The notes: generated by a model from the letters alone, not told the origin. DNA of 64,000 bases from Candidatus Aminicenantes bacterium UBA2199 (GCA_002327965.1 DCVB01000002.1:23772-87771); one strand, 5' to 3'. Shown: positions 32,901 to 40,957, numbered from the stretch's first letter. Translations and numbers: made by a program.

Positions 32901-32950
32901 TGAACCTGACGGGACTGGAATTCAATCTGGGCATCGGCATCCGCCTGTAA
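29945..32950 (+). CDS. Tandem membrane-fusion-protein modules fused to a beta-barrel
   Basis: This 1001-residue protein has an unusual architecture. Residues 1-25 are a signal peptide. Residues about 35-325 form an HlyD/RND-adaptor-like module: lipoyl halves around SPVAGLVSEIKVVEGSLVDAG, a coiled coil, then a beta-barrel and VPGSAVQKDSLGDFVFIAEK. Residues about 340-418 are a TolA-like Ala/Lys/Glu helix. Residues about 419-722 are a second adaptor module repeating the first (VPAAAVQQDGLGDFVYVVEK). Residues about 723-835 form a small alpha/beta domain, and 836-1001 an OmpA/OMP-type beta-barrel ending in an amphipathic strand (LEFNLGIGIRL). No RND, ABC or TolC gene is adjacent. ATG 29945 follows AAAGGAG. 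Confidence 0.8.
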   Translation: MKNKVHAFLLTGIWLLGVSLAAVAADAPKKEKCPGRVTVMLETVQPAPFVEYARLSGKAQPEVVALPSPVAGLVSEIKVVEGSLVDAGQELAVLNAGMDERVKALEDEAARRKKILTARQNWKEKSERAIQSAEKDYQSALSELEAARSKAGRTIQAPLAGIVRLKTTSGAEVEEGDLLFEIVDPLNLWIDFPVASDVASLFMAGETVSVTAGELPGEMEATVVSTGDQKVRLRLPNPQGRLREGLAIQCRRLKSEVAEAIAVPGSAVQKDSLGDFVFIAEKNRARKLYVTLAAADAGLIRVEKGLETGAQLIVSGFECLADNKKIKAAVQPKPAAVTSAVGDEPQKQRAEAAEREQEAKKAAAEADRQKKQADADARAAARALKEKEKQDKLAAKKAAAEAAKAARAEKKKAAAAAQKPACPKKLSVLAEVTRLETFREYGYYTAPAMPETISVIAPASGLLHALRVQEGAAVQPGQELLAFTVGESEEVARLRLDAERRLKTLVSRREAAVKNERAIQAAERDYQKALDQLEQKAAPFAQALAAPVSGVVQGLQAAPGSEITASAPLLEIVTGQRLLVSFPLAAGSARFVRGESVSGTFKELDGEFSAEVVESDSDRVVLRLDNSSGRIKAGSLFTARQLKVEHADAVSVPAAAVQQDGLGDFVYVVEKKKARKIYVRKGASEAGRTMLATGLGSGATLILSGFDCLAEGKKVIVVDEEQLAREKEAAAVKAEEAPGPAMPGIDEFIAYLEANREALGYDRYERTESGRRPAVRIVSSLETQKQLLELLRQYSVAEVSMELKEERVVSTIIFKTPARLPKERPARVEKAGLFGGRLSLAVHGTYYMMFDENFKESYVSLGGFGGELAFRLAKMDIWVSGGLAMKKNTPEWSPDEMKFTLIPLSAALRYYFVEKDKLSAYVGAGPIVFLVKDVNPAGDIKTTLIGANALVGGNYKLSRKLFAQLFVKFNLAQKDLYPESDLDDPLNLTGLEFNLGIGIRL

Positions 32951-32966
32951 TTCATCGCATTCAAGG

Positions 32967-32995
32967 CCGGGGCGCCGCCGTCGGCGGCGCCCCGG
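32967..32995. terminator. Strong bidirectional terminator hairpin
   Basis: CCGGGGCGCCGCC and GGCGGCGCCCCGG form a perfect 13-base-pair stem with a GTC loop. It lies between the converging ends of the fusion gene and the GT-C gene. There is no U-run. Confidence 0.7.
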
Positions 32996-33015
32996 ATCGA
33001 CCTGCCCGGCGGGGA

Positions 33016-34533
33016 TCAGGGATCCTTTTTCGGCACGTAAATAAATGAGGGTCTCAGCCTGTTTCCGGTCACCGGCCAAAAGACTTTCTTATCGGCAAAG
33101 ACCATCCCGCTGAAGTCATAATGTCGTTGCAGCTCCGGCTTCTGCCAGTTGTGCTTGTCCAGGATGAGGGCGCTGAAGCGCCTGGCTGCGATGGCCTCGG
33201 CGAATTCCCTTTTCAGATTTTCAGCGATCGGGCCGTTGTCGATGCGCGTCAGGTTCTTTACGGCCACTTCGTGGGCGTAGCGCGGCTTGCCGGCCAGGTA
33301 GGGGAGAAACCCGTGCCCGGGGAGCATGATATCTCCAGGCATCCGGGCCATGGTCGCGACCAGGCGGTCGCCGGCCTCGCGGTCGGCGGCATTCGGAATC
33401 AGGGAGAGCGGGTTATATGCCAGATGGGCGAACTGGATCAACGCCACGATAAAAAGGAAAACGTTCGCCGGCGGCGCCGGCGCGCCTGTCTTTTGCCAGA
33501 ACCGTGCCATGGCCAAACCGAAGCCGATGGCGAGCAGGGCATGAGCCGACAGCAGGGCATTGCCGTACGCCCCGTATTCCAGCCGGGAAAACCAGGCCGT
33601 TCCGATCATGCCGGCGGCAAATGCCGCGTAGAACAAGAAGCGCTTTTTCCCCTCGCTGCTCCATTCGGAGATCAGCAAGGCAAGGAAAAGAAAAACGGCC
33701 ACCGCCAGCGGGCCCAGCATGTCGTCGCTCCAGAAGCCGAGGATGCGCCTGGAAATGATCTTCTGCGACCAGCGCTGGCCGGTCAGGTCGAAAATGTAGT
33801 ACTTGTACCAGCCCTGATGAAGCCAGTTCAGCGTCCACAGGGTGCCGCCGATCAGCGCCACGGACATCCCCAGGAGCCATTGCCATCCGGGCTTTCTGCA
33901 CAGAACGGCATAGGCCAGCAGCGGCAGTGCGATCGGCAGGGCCGACTGCTTGGTCAGCATGGCCAGAAGCAGGACCAGCGCCGCCGCGGCATAGGCCGCC
34001 CGTGCGGGGCGGAAGCGGACGAGATAGGCGAAAAGGAGCACCAGCAGGAGGAACAGCGAATCGATCCTGGCCAGGTCGAGCCAGGCGTCGCTCAGCTTGT
34101 AAGTGGCGGCAAAGAGTCCTGCGGCCGTGAGCGCCCATGCCCGTTCGCCCGTTTCGCGGCGGACGAACCGATAGATCAGGCCCAGGATGCCCAGGGAGGC
34201 GACGAAGGAGATCAGGCGCAGGGGAAAGAACCCTACCGGCAGCATGCTGGAAAGGAGGGCGGCCAGGTAATAGAACAGCGGCGGGTAGGCATAGGGGACG
34301 AATTGCATGCTGGGATGCACGAACAGCTTGTCCCCGGCGAGGATCTGCAGGACATGGTCGACCATGCCGCCTTCCATGGCCTCGAGTTCGTACGGGTAAA
34401 AGATGCGCGCCAGCGCCGTGAGGATGTAGACGACGATGAAGAGCGTCCCAACGGCGACCAGCACGGGCTTGAGGAATTCGCCGCGGCGCAGGGCAGCGCT
34501 CATGGTTTCCCGCGTGTCGTGCTCCCGCGCCAT
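33016..34533 (-). CDS. Polytopic GT39-like glycosyltransferase
   Basis: This 505-residue protein has about twelve helices. The first periplasmic loop has YPYELEAMEGGMVDHVLQIL, with the acidic residues expected in the GT-C catalytic loop. WLDLARIDSLFLLL and TKQSALPIALPLLAY are typical ArnT/GT39-type helices. The C-terminal 120 residues form a small soluble domain. It lies eight bases after a methyltransferase gene on the same strand, so the two make a short operon. A second ATG at 34503 is an alternative start. It likely transfers a polyprenyl-phosphate sugar to a surface acceptor. Confidence 0.75.
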   Translation of the reverse strand: MAREHDTRETMSAALRRGEFLKPVLVAVGTLFIVVYILTALARIFYPYELEAMEGGMVDHVLQILAGDKLFVHPSMQFVPYAYPPLFYYLAALLSSMLPVGFFPLRLISFVASLGILGLIYRFVRRETGERAWALTAAGLFAATYKLSDAWLDLARIDSLFLLLVLLFAYLVRFRPARAAYAAAALVLLLAMLTKQSALPIALPLLAYAVLCRKPGWQWLLGMSVALIGGTLWTLNWLHQGWYKYYIFDLTGQRWSQKIISRRILGFWSDDMLGPLAVAVFLFLALLISEWSSEGKKRFLFYAAFAAGMIGTAWFSRLEYGAYGNALLSAHALLAIGFGLAMARFWQKTGAPAPPANVFLFIVALIQFAHLAYNPLSLIPNAADREAGDRLVATMARMPGDIMLPGHGFLPYLAGKPRYAHEVAVKNLTRIDNGPIAENLKREFAEAIAARRFSALILDKHNWQKPELQRHYDFSGMVFADKKVFWPVTGNRLRPSFIYVPKKDP

Positions 34534-34541
34534 GGGCGCGC

Positions 34542-35363
34542 TCAGGCCTCCGGGCCGCCGGTCTTGACGGCGGTCACGGAGTACTTGTAGGCCCAGCGTT
34601 TGGCCAGGGGGGCGGGCAGCAGGTTGTACAGCGGGCGGAAGCCGTAGGTGTACAGCACGGCCTTGATCCCGCGTCGGGCCACCGGCAGGGCGCGGTAATG
34701 CTCCGGCGCCGCCTCCTCGATGACAAAGCCCGCGAACATGGCCCGGATCTCTTTCTCCGTCAGGAAATCGGTGACCGGCGGGTCCTTTTCCTTGTGCTCG
34801 ATGTTCTCGCGCCCGAAGCGGGAGAGAGTATACATCCAGGAAGGCCGGCGGTAGAAATGAGAGATGATGGCGCGGCCGCCGGGCTTGAGCACGCGGTGCA
34901 CCTCGCGGATGGCCCTGGCCGTGTCGCCGGTATGGTGCAGGACGCCGTTGGCCCAGACGGCATCGAAGGTGCTGTCGGGAAAGGAGAGCTGCAATGAGTT
35001 CTCGATGCGGATGTCCTCGGCCCTGACCCCGGCCACGGCGAAATGGGCCCGGGTCAACTCCACCGCCGCCGCGGTGAGGTCGCTGGCGGTCACGCGCACG
35101 CCGCGCTTGAGGAACTCGAGGCTGTCAAAGCCCATGCCGCAGCCGATCTCCAGCAGATGCCGGCCGTGAAGCAGGGCGGCTTCGCGCTCGATGCGCTCCA
35201 TGATCCAGGGGAACTTGAAAGGATTCATCCAGGGGCGGATATGGGCGAAGAACTCGGGGCTGCCGATCTCGACCCGGTCGTCCAGCTGGTACTGCACGCC
35301 GAGCGGGCGCGCCTGCCAGTAGTCGTAAATCGCCGAAACGGCTCGCTGATCCTTGTCGTTCAT
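34542..35363 (-). CDS. SAM-dependent methyltransferase
   Basis: This 273-residue class I methyltransferase (Methyltransf_11/25 type) has motif I LLEIGCGMGFDSLEF near residue 70, VTASDLTAAAVELTR as motif II, FDAVWANGVLHHTGD near 135 and KPGGRAIIS after it. I took the ATG at 35363 (MNDKDQ), which follows AAGGAGGTCATC; the 48-residue upstream extension to 35507 is proline-rich and implausible. The end of the protein is basic and hydrophobic (LAKRWAYKYSV), suggesting membrane proximity. It is the leading gene of an operon with a GT-C transferase, so it probably methylates a glycan precursor. Confidence 0.88.
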   Translation of the reverse strand: MNDKDQRAVSAIYDYWQARPLGVQYQLDDRVEIGSPEFFAHIRPWMNPFKFPWIMERIEREAALLHGRHLLEIGCGMGFDSLEFLKRGVRVTASDLTAAAVELTRAHFAVAGVRAEDIRIENSLQLSFPDSTFDAVWANGVLHHTGDTARAIREVHRVLKPGGRAIISHFYRRPSWMYTLSRFGRENIEHKEKDPPVTDFLTEKEIRAMFAGFVIEEAAPEHYRALPVARRGIKAVLYTYGFRPLYNLLPAPLAKRWAYKYSVTAVKTGGPEA

Positions 35364-35497
35364 GATGACCTCCTTGGGTTTGGCGCGCGGCGATTTTTCC
35401 CTGCTATTTAACCATATAATCGCCCTGATTTCAATGCCCCCCGCCGATATGGAGCGGCGCCCGGGCCCGCTTCCCGCAGGCGCCGGACGGGAAATTG

Positions 35498-35526
35498 TTG
35501 AAATCATCGTGGATCTATGCTAACTT
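35498..35526 (+). promoter_or_regulatory. Leaderless-type promoter of the 35533 gene
   Basis: TTGAAA, a 17-base spacer, TAACTT. Six bases separate the box from the ATG at 35533, with no ribosome-binding site. Confidence 0.65.
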
Positions 35527-35532
35527 TATCTC

Positions 35533-37335
35533 ATGAGAGCACAAAAACTCCTGTCCTTGGTCAAGTGCGGCGCCGGTTTCCTGGGCTTGTTTTTCCTGGT
35601 CCAGGGGGTTGCATGGTCGTGGAGCGATCCCATTCGCATCGCCGAACAGGGCGGAGTCGATCACAAGAAGCCGGAGGTCCGTTTCGCCCCCTCCGGGAAG
35701 ATATACGTCATCTACGAGGCGGGAGCCAAGATCCACCTCGGCATGGTCAATGGCAGCAACGGCGAGTACGTGCGCCGGCTCTCCGAGTCCTCGCTGCTGG
35801 CCTACGAGCCGATCATGTGGATCAACAAGCGCGGCTATATCCACACGGCCTGGGTGGAGTGCTCGGATTACAATTCCAACACCCAGTACATCAAGTACTG
35901 CTTTTTCAACGGCTCCAGCTGGTCCACGGTCAGCACGCTGATCGCCCTGAACATCACGGGCACGCTGCCCGGGGGATTCGTCGCGCGCAAGGTGGAGGAC
36001 CTGCGCATGGCGGCCGACGAGAACAACAACGTCTTCCTCGCCTACATGGTCCAGCCCGCCGCCCGCTGCCAGTTCATCAGCAAGTACGGCAACACCGTGC
36101 GCCTCGAGACCTGGCCGCTCACGGGGCGCTCGAAGCACCCCGACGTCGCCGCGGATTCCAGCAACATCCACATCACCTGGCAGCACCTGTGGGGGGATTA
36201 CACCATCGCCTATAGCCGGCGGCCCAACACCCCCAACGGTTCTTTCGGCTCGCCGATCGACGTGCGCGACGGCATCCACCGCCCGCGCATCGCGGTCGAT
36301 CCCGACCGGGTGCCCCACGTGTTCTACCAGCAGGATTATTCCACGTCCAGGCTTTCCATCTACAAATACTGGACAGGCAACGGCTTCTCGCCCAAGTACG
36401 TCGTTTCCGACGACGCGGCGCGCAACTACAGCAACCTGGACATGGACGTCAAGGACAGGAACAACGTCTTCACCATGGAGCTCGCTCCCGGCCAGATCTT
36501 CTGCAACTGGAAGCAGAACGGCTCCTGGTCCGGGCACCGGCGGATCGACGAAGCCCTCTCCCGGCCCGATTACACGAGTTGCGCCCTCAGCCACGACGGC
36601 ACGACGGCGGCGGTCGCCTACGTCAACCAGAACAATTCCGTTTACGTCAACCTCAGCACGGACAAGCTGCCGCCGCCCACGCCGACCGTCAACAAGCCGC
36701 CCCAGGCCCGCTTTACCTTCTCGCCGATTTCCGGCATTTATCCCTTGAACGTGAACTTCAACGCCAGCGCTTCCACCGACAGCGACGGCCAGATCGTCAG
36801 CTACAAGTGGACCTTCGGCGATTCCTCTTCCGGAAGGGGCGTGACCACCCAGCATACCTATGCGGGCAAGGGGCGCTTCGTCATCACCCTGACCGTCGCC
36901 GACAATGTCGGCGCCACCGCCTCCGCCACCGGCGAGATCGAAGTGCTGGGCCTAGCCCCGCCGCTGAACGTGCAATACGAGCGCCACGAGAACCGCAACC
37001 TCTTCTCCGTTGAATATCTTTACCGCCTGACCTGGAATTCCAATCCGCGCAATGCCGAGATCGGCGCCGCGATCGTTTCCTACAAGATCTACCGCCGCGA
37101 GATCGGCAAGGGCGGTTTCAGCCATTTTCATTCCGTCCAGGCCGGCAACCAGAATAGTTTTGAGTTCCTGGACCGCACTCTCGGCTCAAACGCGGGCGTG
37201 TTTGAATACGCGGTCAGCGCCGTGGACAGCGCCGGCCGCGAGAGCGAAATGACCGGGATGGGGGACAGCGCCGGCGCCGTCGACAGAAGCGAACACGAGC
37301 GGTCGCTGCCCGGAATCAGAACAGAGTATAAATAA
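35533..37335 (+). CDS. Secreted beta-propeller-PKD-Fn3 protein, paralogue
   Basis: This 600-residue protein begins with a signal peptide (residues 1-33, VQGVAWSWS at its end) followed by propeller-type strand repeats such as FAPSGKIYVIYEAG and IAVDPDRVPHVFYQ. A textbook PKD domain runs from about 395 to 475 (FNASASTDSDGQIVSYKWTF, then HTYAGKGRFVITLTV), and a final Fn3 domain is seen (SYKIYRREIGKGGFSHFHSV). It shares many blocks with the 28144 protein, so the two arose by duplication. Probable role: adhesion or glycan binding at the surface. Its 3' end overlaps the converging DUF5989 gene by 20 bases. Confidence 0.8.
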   Translation: MRAQKLLSLVKCGAGFLGLFFLVQGVAWSWSDPIRIAEQGGVDHKKPEVRFAPSGKIYVIYEAGAKIHLGMVNGSNGEYVRRLSESSLLAYEPIMWINKRGYIHTAWVECSDYNSNTQYIKYCFFNGSSWSTVSTLIALNITGTLPGGFVARKVEDLRMAADENNNVFLAYMVQPAARCQFISKYGNTVRLETWPLTGRSKHPDVAADSSNIHITWQHLWGDYTIAYSRRPNTPNGSFGSPIDVRDGIHRPRIAVDPDRVPHVFYQQDYSTSRLSIYKYWTGNGFSPKYVVSDDAARNYSNLDMDVKDRNNVFTMELAPGQIFCNWKQNGSWSGHRRIDEALSRPDYTSCALSHDGTTAAVAYVNQNNSVYVNLSTDKLPPPTPTVNKPPQARFTFSPISGIYPLNVNFNASASTDSDGQIVSYKWTFGDSSSGRGVTTQHTYAGKGRFVITLTVADNVGATASATGEIEVLGLAPPLNVQYERHENRNLFSVEYLYRLTWNSNPRNAEIGAAIVSYKIYRREIGKGGFSHFHSVQAGNQNSFEFLDRTLGSNAGVFEYAVSAVDSAGRESEMTGMGDSAGAVDRSEHERSLPGIRTEYK

Positions 37336-37474
37336 AGGGGGCGATGGCGCTGCCTTCGGTCAAGAACAAAAGCAATCCCAGCAGCAGCAGGGTGATGAAG
37401 ATCGGGATCAGCCAGTACTGCTTTTTATACTTCACGAATTCCCATAATTCCTTCAGGATTGTGAATTTTCCCAT
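37316..37474 (-). CDS. DUF5989 family small membrane protein
   Basis: The product has 52 residues: MGKFTILKELWEFVKYKKQY opens it, followed by one strong transmembrane helix (WLIPIFITLLLLGLLLFLTE) and GSAIAPFIYTLF. This is the size and sequence pattern of DUF5989, a family usually found beside SxtJ and carbamoyltransferase genes, exactly as here. It lies 11 bases after the SxtJ-like gene on the same strand, behind GGAGC. The stop codon is within the last 20 bases of the converging propeller gene. Function unknown; probably an accessory subunit of the carbamoyltransferase system. Confidence 0.85.
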   Translation of the reverse strand: MGKFTILKELWEFVKYKKQYWLIPIFITLLLLGLLLFLTEGSAIAPFIYTLF

Positions 37475-37485
37475 GGCGTGAGCTC

Positions 37486-37878
37486 CTAAAACTGTTTGTT
37501 GATGTCGGTCTCGGCTTCCGTCTCCTCGAAATAGCTGGCCAGGGAGGGGTCGGGACGCGGCTGCAGGAATTTCTTTCCGGCCAGTCTCATCACCAGCGCG
37601 ATCGGGGTCAGGATCAGGAAAAAGACCAGGATCGCCAGCACCGAGAAAATGAAACTCCCCACGTAACTGCTGCCGGTCACGATCACCCGGAACACGGGGA
37701 AGAACAGGCGCGGGACGAGCATCAGCACGGCGATGACCGCGGCCGCGGCGGCCAGGAAGGGCAGGCGCTCGGCCAACGCGGCGCCGCGGGTCAGGCGCCA
37801 GATGACCAGGAACAGGAACAGCAGCAGCAGCAAGAGGAACAGCCGGACCTGCTTGGGTTGGTAGGTTATCTTTTTCAT
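37486..37878 (-). CDS. SxtJ-like membrane protein
   Basis: This 130-residue membrane protein has about three to four helices (FLLLLLLFLFLVIW, FLAAAAAVIAVLML, FIFSVLAILVFFLILTPIAL). The conserved C-terminal segment ALVMRLAGKKFL is followed by an acidic tail. It matches the SxtJ family, named from saxitoxin clusters, where it accompanies the carbamoyltransferase SxtI. Its ATG overlaps the stop codon of the carbamoyltransferase gene (TGATG), so the two are translationally coupled. It may anchor or supply the enzyme at the membrane. Confidence 0.85.
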   Translation of the reverse strand: MKKITYQPKQVRLFLLLLLLFLFLVIWRLTRGAALAERLPFLAAAAAVIAVLMLVPRLFFPVFRVIVTGSSYVGSFIFSVLAILVFFLILTPIALVMRLAGKKFLQPRPDPSLASYFEETEAETDINKQF

Positions 37879-39710
37879 CAGTCCAGGGGGAATTCCTTCA
37901 TCCAGTCCTCGTCGACGGCGATGAAATCCTGTTCCCGCTTCTCGATCAGGAAATCCTCCAGCACGAGGTAGTCCATGTTGGTCCTCATGAAGCAGCGGTA
38001 GGCGTCCTCCGGGCTCTCGACGATGGGCTCGCCCCGGACGTTGAACGACGTGTTGATGATCACCGGGCAGGAGGTCAGCCGGTGGAATTCCGAGATGACG
38101 TCGTAGTAATAGGGGTTCGTTTCGCGGTTGACCGTGTGCAGGCGCGCCGAGTAATCGACGTGGGTGATGGCCGGCACCGTCGAACGCGTGACCGCCAGTT
38201 TGGCCAGCCCCATCACGTCGCGCTGGTCGTCCGCAACCGGAACGCGGTATTTTTCGTTGATGTCATAGACCAGCAGCATGTACGGCGAGGGGTGATCGAA
38301 GTCGAAGTATTCGCCGGTATATTCCTCGAGCATCGACGGGGCGAACGGCCGAAAGGATTCGCGGAACTTGATCTTGAGGTTCATCTTGGACTGCATGGCC
38401 GTCGAGCGGGCATCGCCGATGATGCTGCGGGCGCCGAGGGCCCTGGGCCCGAATTCCATGCGCCCCTGGAAGAAGCCGATGATCTTCTGGTCGGCGATAA
38501 GGCGCGCCACTTCGCGGCAGAGATCGGGGCGCCGGAATTCGCTGTATTTGATGGCGCGCTCATCGAGAAAGGCCTTGACCTGTTCGCGAGTGTAGTGGGG
38601 ACCCAGGAAGGAGCCCCCCTGCAGGTCGCGGCCGCCGCTCGTTTGCCGCTCGTTCTTCAGGTGCCGGTACCAGACGGCGAGCGCGGCGCCCAGGGCGCCG
38701 CCCGCGTCTCCGGCGGCGGGCTGGATCCACAAATTCTTGAAAATCTGCTTTTTCAACACCTTGCCGTTGGCCACGCAGTTCAATGCCACGCCGCCCGCCA
38801 GGCAGAGGTTGTCCGAGTCGACATGCTGCCGGACGTGGCGCACGATCTTCTCCATGATCTCTTCCAGCACGGCTTGGATCGACGCGGCCAGGTCCATGTC
38901 GACCTGGCGCAGGGTCGTTTCGGGCTTGCGGCGCTGGCAGCGGAAGAGGCGAGCGAACCGGCGGCTGGTCATGGTCAGGCCGACGTGGTAGTTGAAGTAC
39001 TTGAGGTTCAGGCGGAACGAGCCGTCCTCCCTAACGTCGATCAGCTCGCGCAAGATGAGGTCCTTGTACACCGGTTCCCCGTAAGGCGCCAGGCCCATCA
39101 GCTTGTACTCGCCGGAGTTGACCTTGAAGCCGGTGAAGTACGTGAAAGCGGAATAGAGCAGCCCCAGGGAGTGGGGGAACGTGATGCGCTTGAGGATCTT
39201 GAAATCGTTGTCGCGGGCCTGGGCGACGGTCAGCGTGTCCCATTCGCCGACGCCGTCGAAGGTGATGACCGCCGCGTCCCGGAAAGGGGATGGGTAGAAG
39301 GCGGAAGCGATATGCGATTCATGGTGGGAGGTGAAGAGAACCGGCACATCGTCCCGGCCGATCTTTTCCTTGATGATCTCCTTGATGAAGATCTTCTTCT
39401 TGGCCCATACCGGCACGGCCGACAGAAAGCTGCGGATGCCCGCCGGGGCGAACTGCATGTAGGTGGAGAACAGGCGCTCGAATTTCAGGATGTTCTTTTC
39501 ATAGAATACCACCTTGTCGATGTCGGCCGGGGTGTAGCCGGTGTATTCAAGGCAGCGCTGCAGGGCTTTTTCAGGGAACCCGGAGTCGTGTTTTTTGCGG
39601 GAAAAGCGCTCCTCCTGGGCGGCGAACAGGATCTCGCCGTCACGGATCAGGCAGACGGCGCTGTCATGGTAGAACGCGGAAATCCCTAAAATGAGCATGT
39701 TTTTCTTCAT
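37878..39710 (-). CDS. NodU/CmcH-family O-carbamoyltransferase
   Basis: This 610-residue protein has both halves of the family. The N-terminal YrdC/Kae1-like ASKHA domain shows ISAFYHDSAVCLIRDG, FAAQEERFSRKKHD, SHHESHIASAFYPS and DGVGEWDT. The C-terminal carbamoyltransferase domain shows FFQGRMEFGPRALGARSIIG and FNVRGEPIVESPEDAYRCF. It makes carbamoyl-adenylate and transfers the carbamoyl group to a hydroxyl of a sugar or other small molecule. A TTGACA-17-TAAATT promoter lies just upstream. It heads a three-gene operon with SxtJ-like and DUF5989 proteins; the acceptor is unknown. Confidence 0.93.
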   Translation of the reverse strand: MKKNMLILGISAFYHDSAVCLIRDGEILFAAQEERFSRKKHDSGFPEKALQRCLEYTGYTPADIDKVVFYEKNILKFERLFSTYMQFAPAGIRSFLSAVPVWAKKKIFIKEIIKEKIGRDDVPVLFTSHHESHIASAFYPSPFRDAAVITFDGVGEWDTLTVAQARDNDFKILKRITFPHSLGLLYSAFTYFTGFKVNSGEYKLMGLAPYGEPVYKDLILRELIDVREDGSFRLNLKYFNYHVGLTMTSRRFARLFRCQRRKPETTLRQVDMDLAASIQAVLEEIMEKIVRHVRQHVDSDNLCLAGGVALNCVANGKVLKKQIFKNLWIQPAAGDAGGALGAALAVWYRHLKNERQTSGGRDLQGGSFLGPHYTREQVKAFLDERAIKYSEFRRPDLCREVARLIADQKIIGFFQGRMEFGPRALGARSIIGDARSTAMQSKMNLKIKFRESFRPFAPSMLEEYTGEYFDFDHPSPYMLLVYDINEKYRVPVADDQRDVMGLAKLAVTRSTVPAITHVDYSARLHTVNRETNPYYYDVISEFHRLTSCPVIINTSFNVRGEPIVESPEDAYRCFMRTNMDYLVLEDFLIEKREQDFIAVDEDWMKEFPLD

Positions 39711-39722
39711 GAAGAGAACTAT

Positions 39723-39751
39723 AATTTACCAAGAAATCGGGCCCCTGTCAA
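39723..39751 (-). promoter_or_regulatory. Promoter of the carbamoyltransferase operon
   Basis: Minus-strand TTGACA, a 17-base spacer, TAAATT. Twelve bases separate it from the ATG at 39710, and no Shine-Dalgarno sequence is visible. Confidence 0.65.
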
Positions 39752-39783
39752 CATGGGGGGGGGGAAGTGGCGGGTGGATGCCG

Positions 39784-40947
39784 TCATTCCAGGGGCGGCA
39801 ACCCCAGGCGCGGGGCGATCGCGAGCCGCCGCAGGACCTTCATCATCCCCCGGGCGGCCACGGCGTGCCCCTGGCGGTTCCAGTGCGGATCGGTGGCGAA
39901 GCAGGTGGGAAACGACCCGGAATCCTTGAAGTCGTCCAGCAGCGAGAAGACGGGGAATTCCGCCGTGCGGGCGAATTCGTCGAGCCAGGCGAACGGCTCC
40001 ATGACATAGGGGCCCATGGGCGTGTATTCGCCCGGCTCCAGCTTGTTGCGCGGCGTTTCCCGGGCATCGTACTGAATGTGGCGCGGCAGCATCACCAGCA
40101 CGAACTCGGCTTCCAGCCGGCCGCGGGCATGGGCGGCGAGGGCGCGAATGTTCTTTTCGATCTCGCCCAGGTATCTCCGGCTTTTTTCCAGGGGCTGGTT
40201 GACGATGAAATAGCGCTGCTCGGGGACAACGGGATCCTCGGCGCGAAAGCGCAGCCCCTGCTTGAACTTCTGCCAGCGCGGCGCCAGCTGGAAGCGGTAG
40301 AGCAGGAAGGTGAAGGGCGAAAAGTACTTAGGGTTTTCCAGGCGGTCCCTGTACTTCACATCATCGTGGAAATCGGTCATGTCCAGGCAGAGGAAGACGG
40401 CGTCGGGGTTGTATTTCCGGCCCAGCTGCTTCAGCCGCTCCAGGGACAGCAGCGGCGATGCCGAGATCCAGCCGAAATTGGCGATATTGAAGCGAAGATC
40501 GGGGTTCGCCTTTTCCAGCAGCTCCCCCAGCTGGAAGGGAAAGGAGTCATCGCGGTGGACCATGTAGCCCTGGGTGAAAGAATCGCCCAGGAAGATGAAG
40601 TTGAACGAGTCCGCGGCAAACTGCGTGGCCGCGCGCCCGCGGAAGGTCCTGACCCCGTCCTCGTTGAAGCCGCGGCCGGGGTCGGGTTTCGGGTAATGGG
40701 TCAGCTCGGCCTGGAATTCCCTGCCCATCCTCCGTTTCAGGATCTTGCCGCCAACATACTCGAACAGGAAGAGGCTGGCCGCCAGGCTGGCGAGCAGGAC
40801 CCACGCGGTGCGATTGCGCTTGACCAGCGTCTGGAACAGGGCCCAGGCGCAGAGGAAGGAGAACAGCAGGTGCGCCGTGTGCCGGGTGAAGACGGCGCTG
40901 GCCAGGAACAGCAGCGCGGTAAAAATGGCGAAATCCTTCCGGCTCAT
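39784..40947 (-). CDS. SGNH/GDSL-type hydrolase with N-terminal membrane helices
   Basis: This 387-residue protein has two N-terminal membrane helices (FAIFTALLFLASAVF and a second near 50-65) and a periplasmic SGNH-hydrolase domain. The catalytic serine lies in FLGDSFTQGY, an Asn/Gly block in IANFGWISAS, and the catalytic Asp-His pair in ATDPHWNRQGH. Such proteins act as acetyl- or other acyl-esterases or transferases on surface polysaccharides. It lies 10 bases after the 40958 membrane protein gene, and the carbamoyltransferase trio follows, so acylation and carbamoylation of the same glycan is a natural guess. Confidence 0.82.
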   Translation of the reverse strand: MSRKDFAIFTALLFLASAVFTRHTAHLLFSFLCAWALFQTLVKRNRTAWVLLASLAASLFLFEYVGGKILKRRMGREFQAELTHYPKPDPGRGFNEDGVRTFRGRAATQFAADSFNFIFLGDSFTQGYMVHRDDSFPFQLGELLEKANPDLRFNIANFGWISASPLLSLERLKQLGRKYNPDAVFLCLDMTDFHDDVKYRDRLENPKYFSPFTFLLYRFQLAPRWQKFKQGLRFRAEDPVVPEQRYFIVNQPLEKSRRYLGEIEKNIRALAAHARGRLEAEFVLVMLPRHIQYDARETPRNKLEPGEYTPMGPYVMEPFAWLDEFARTAEFPVFSLLDDFKDSGSFPTCFATDPHWNRQGHAVAARGMMKVLRRLAIAPRLGLPPLE

Positions 40948-40957
40948 GCGCCACCCC

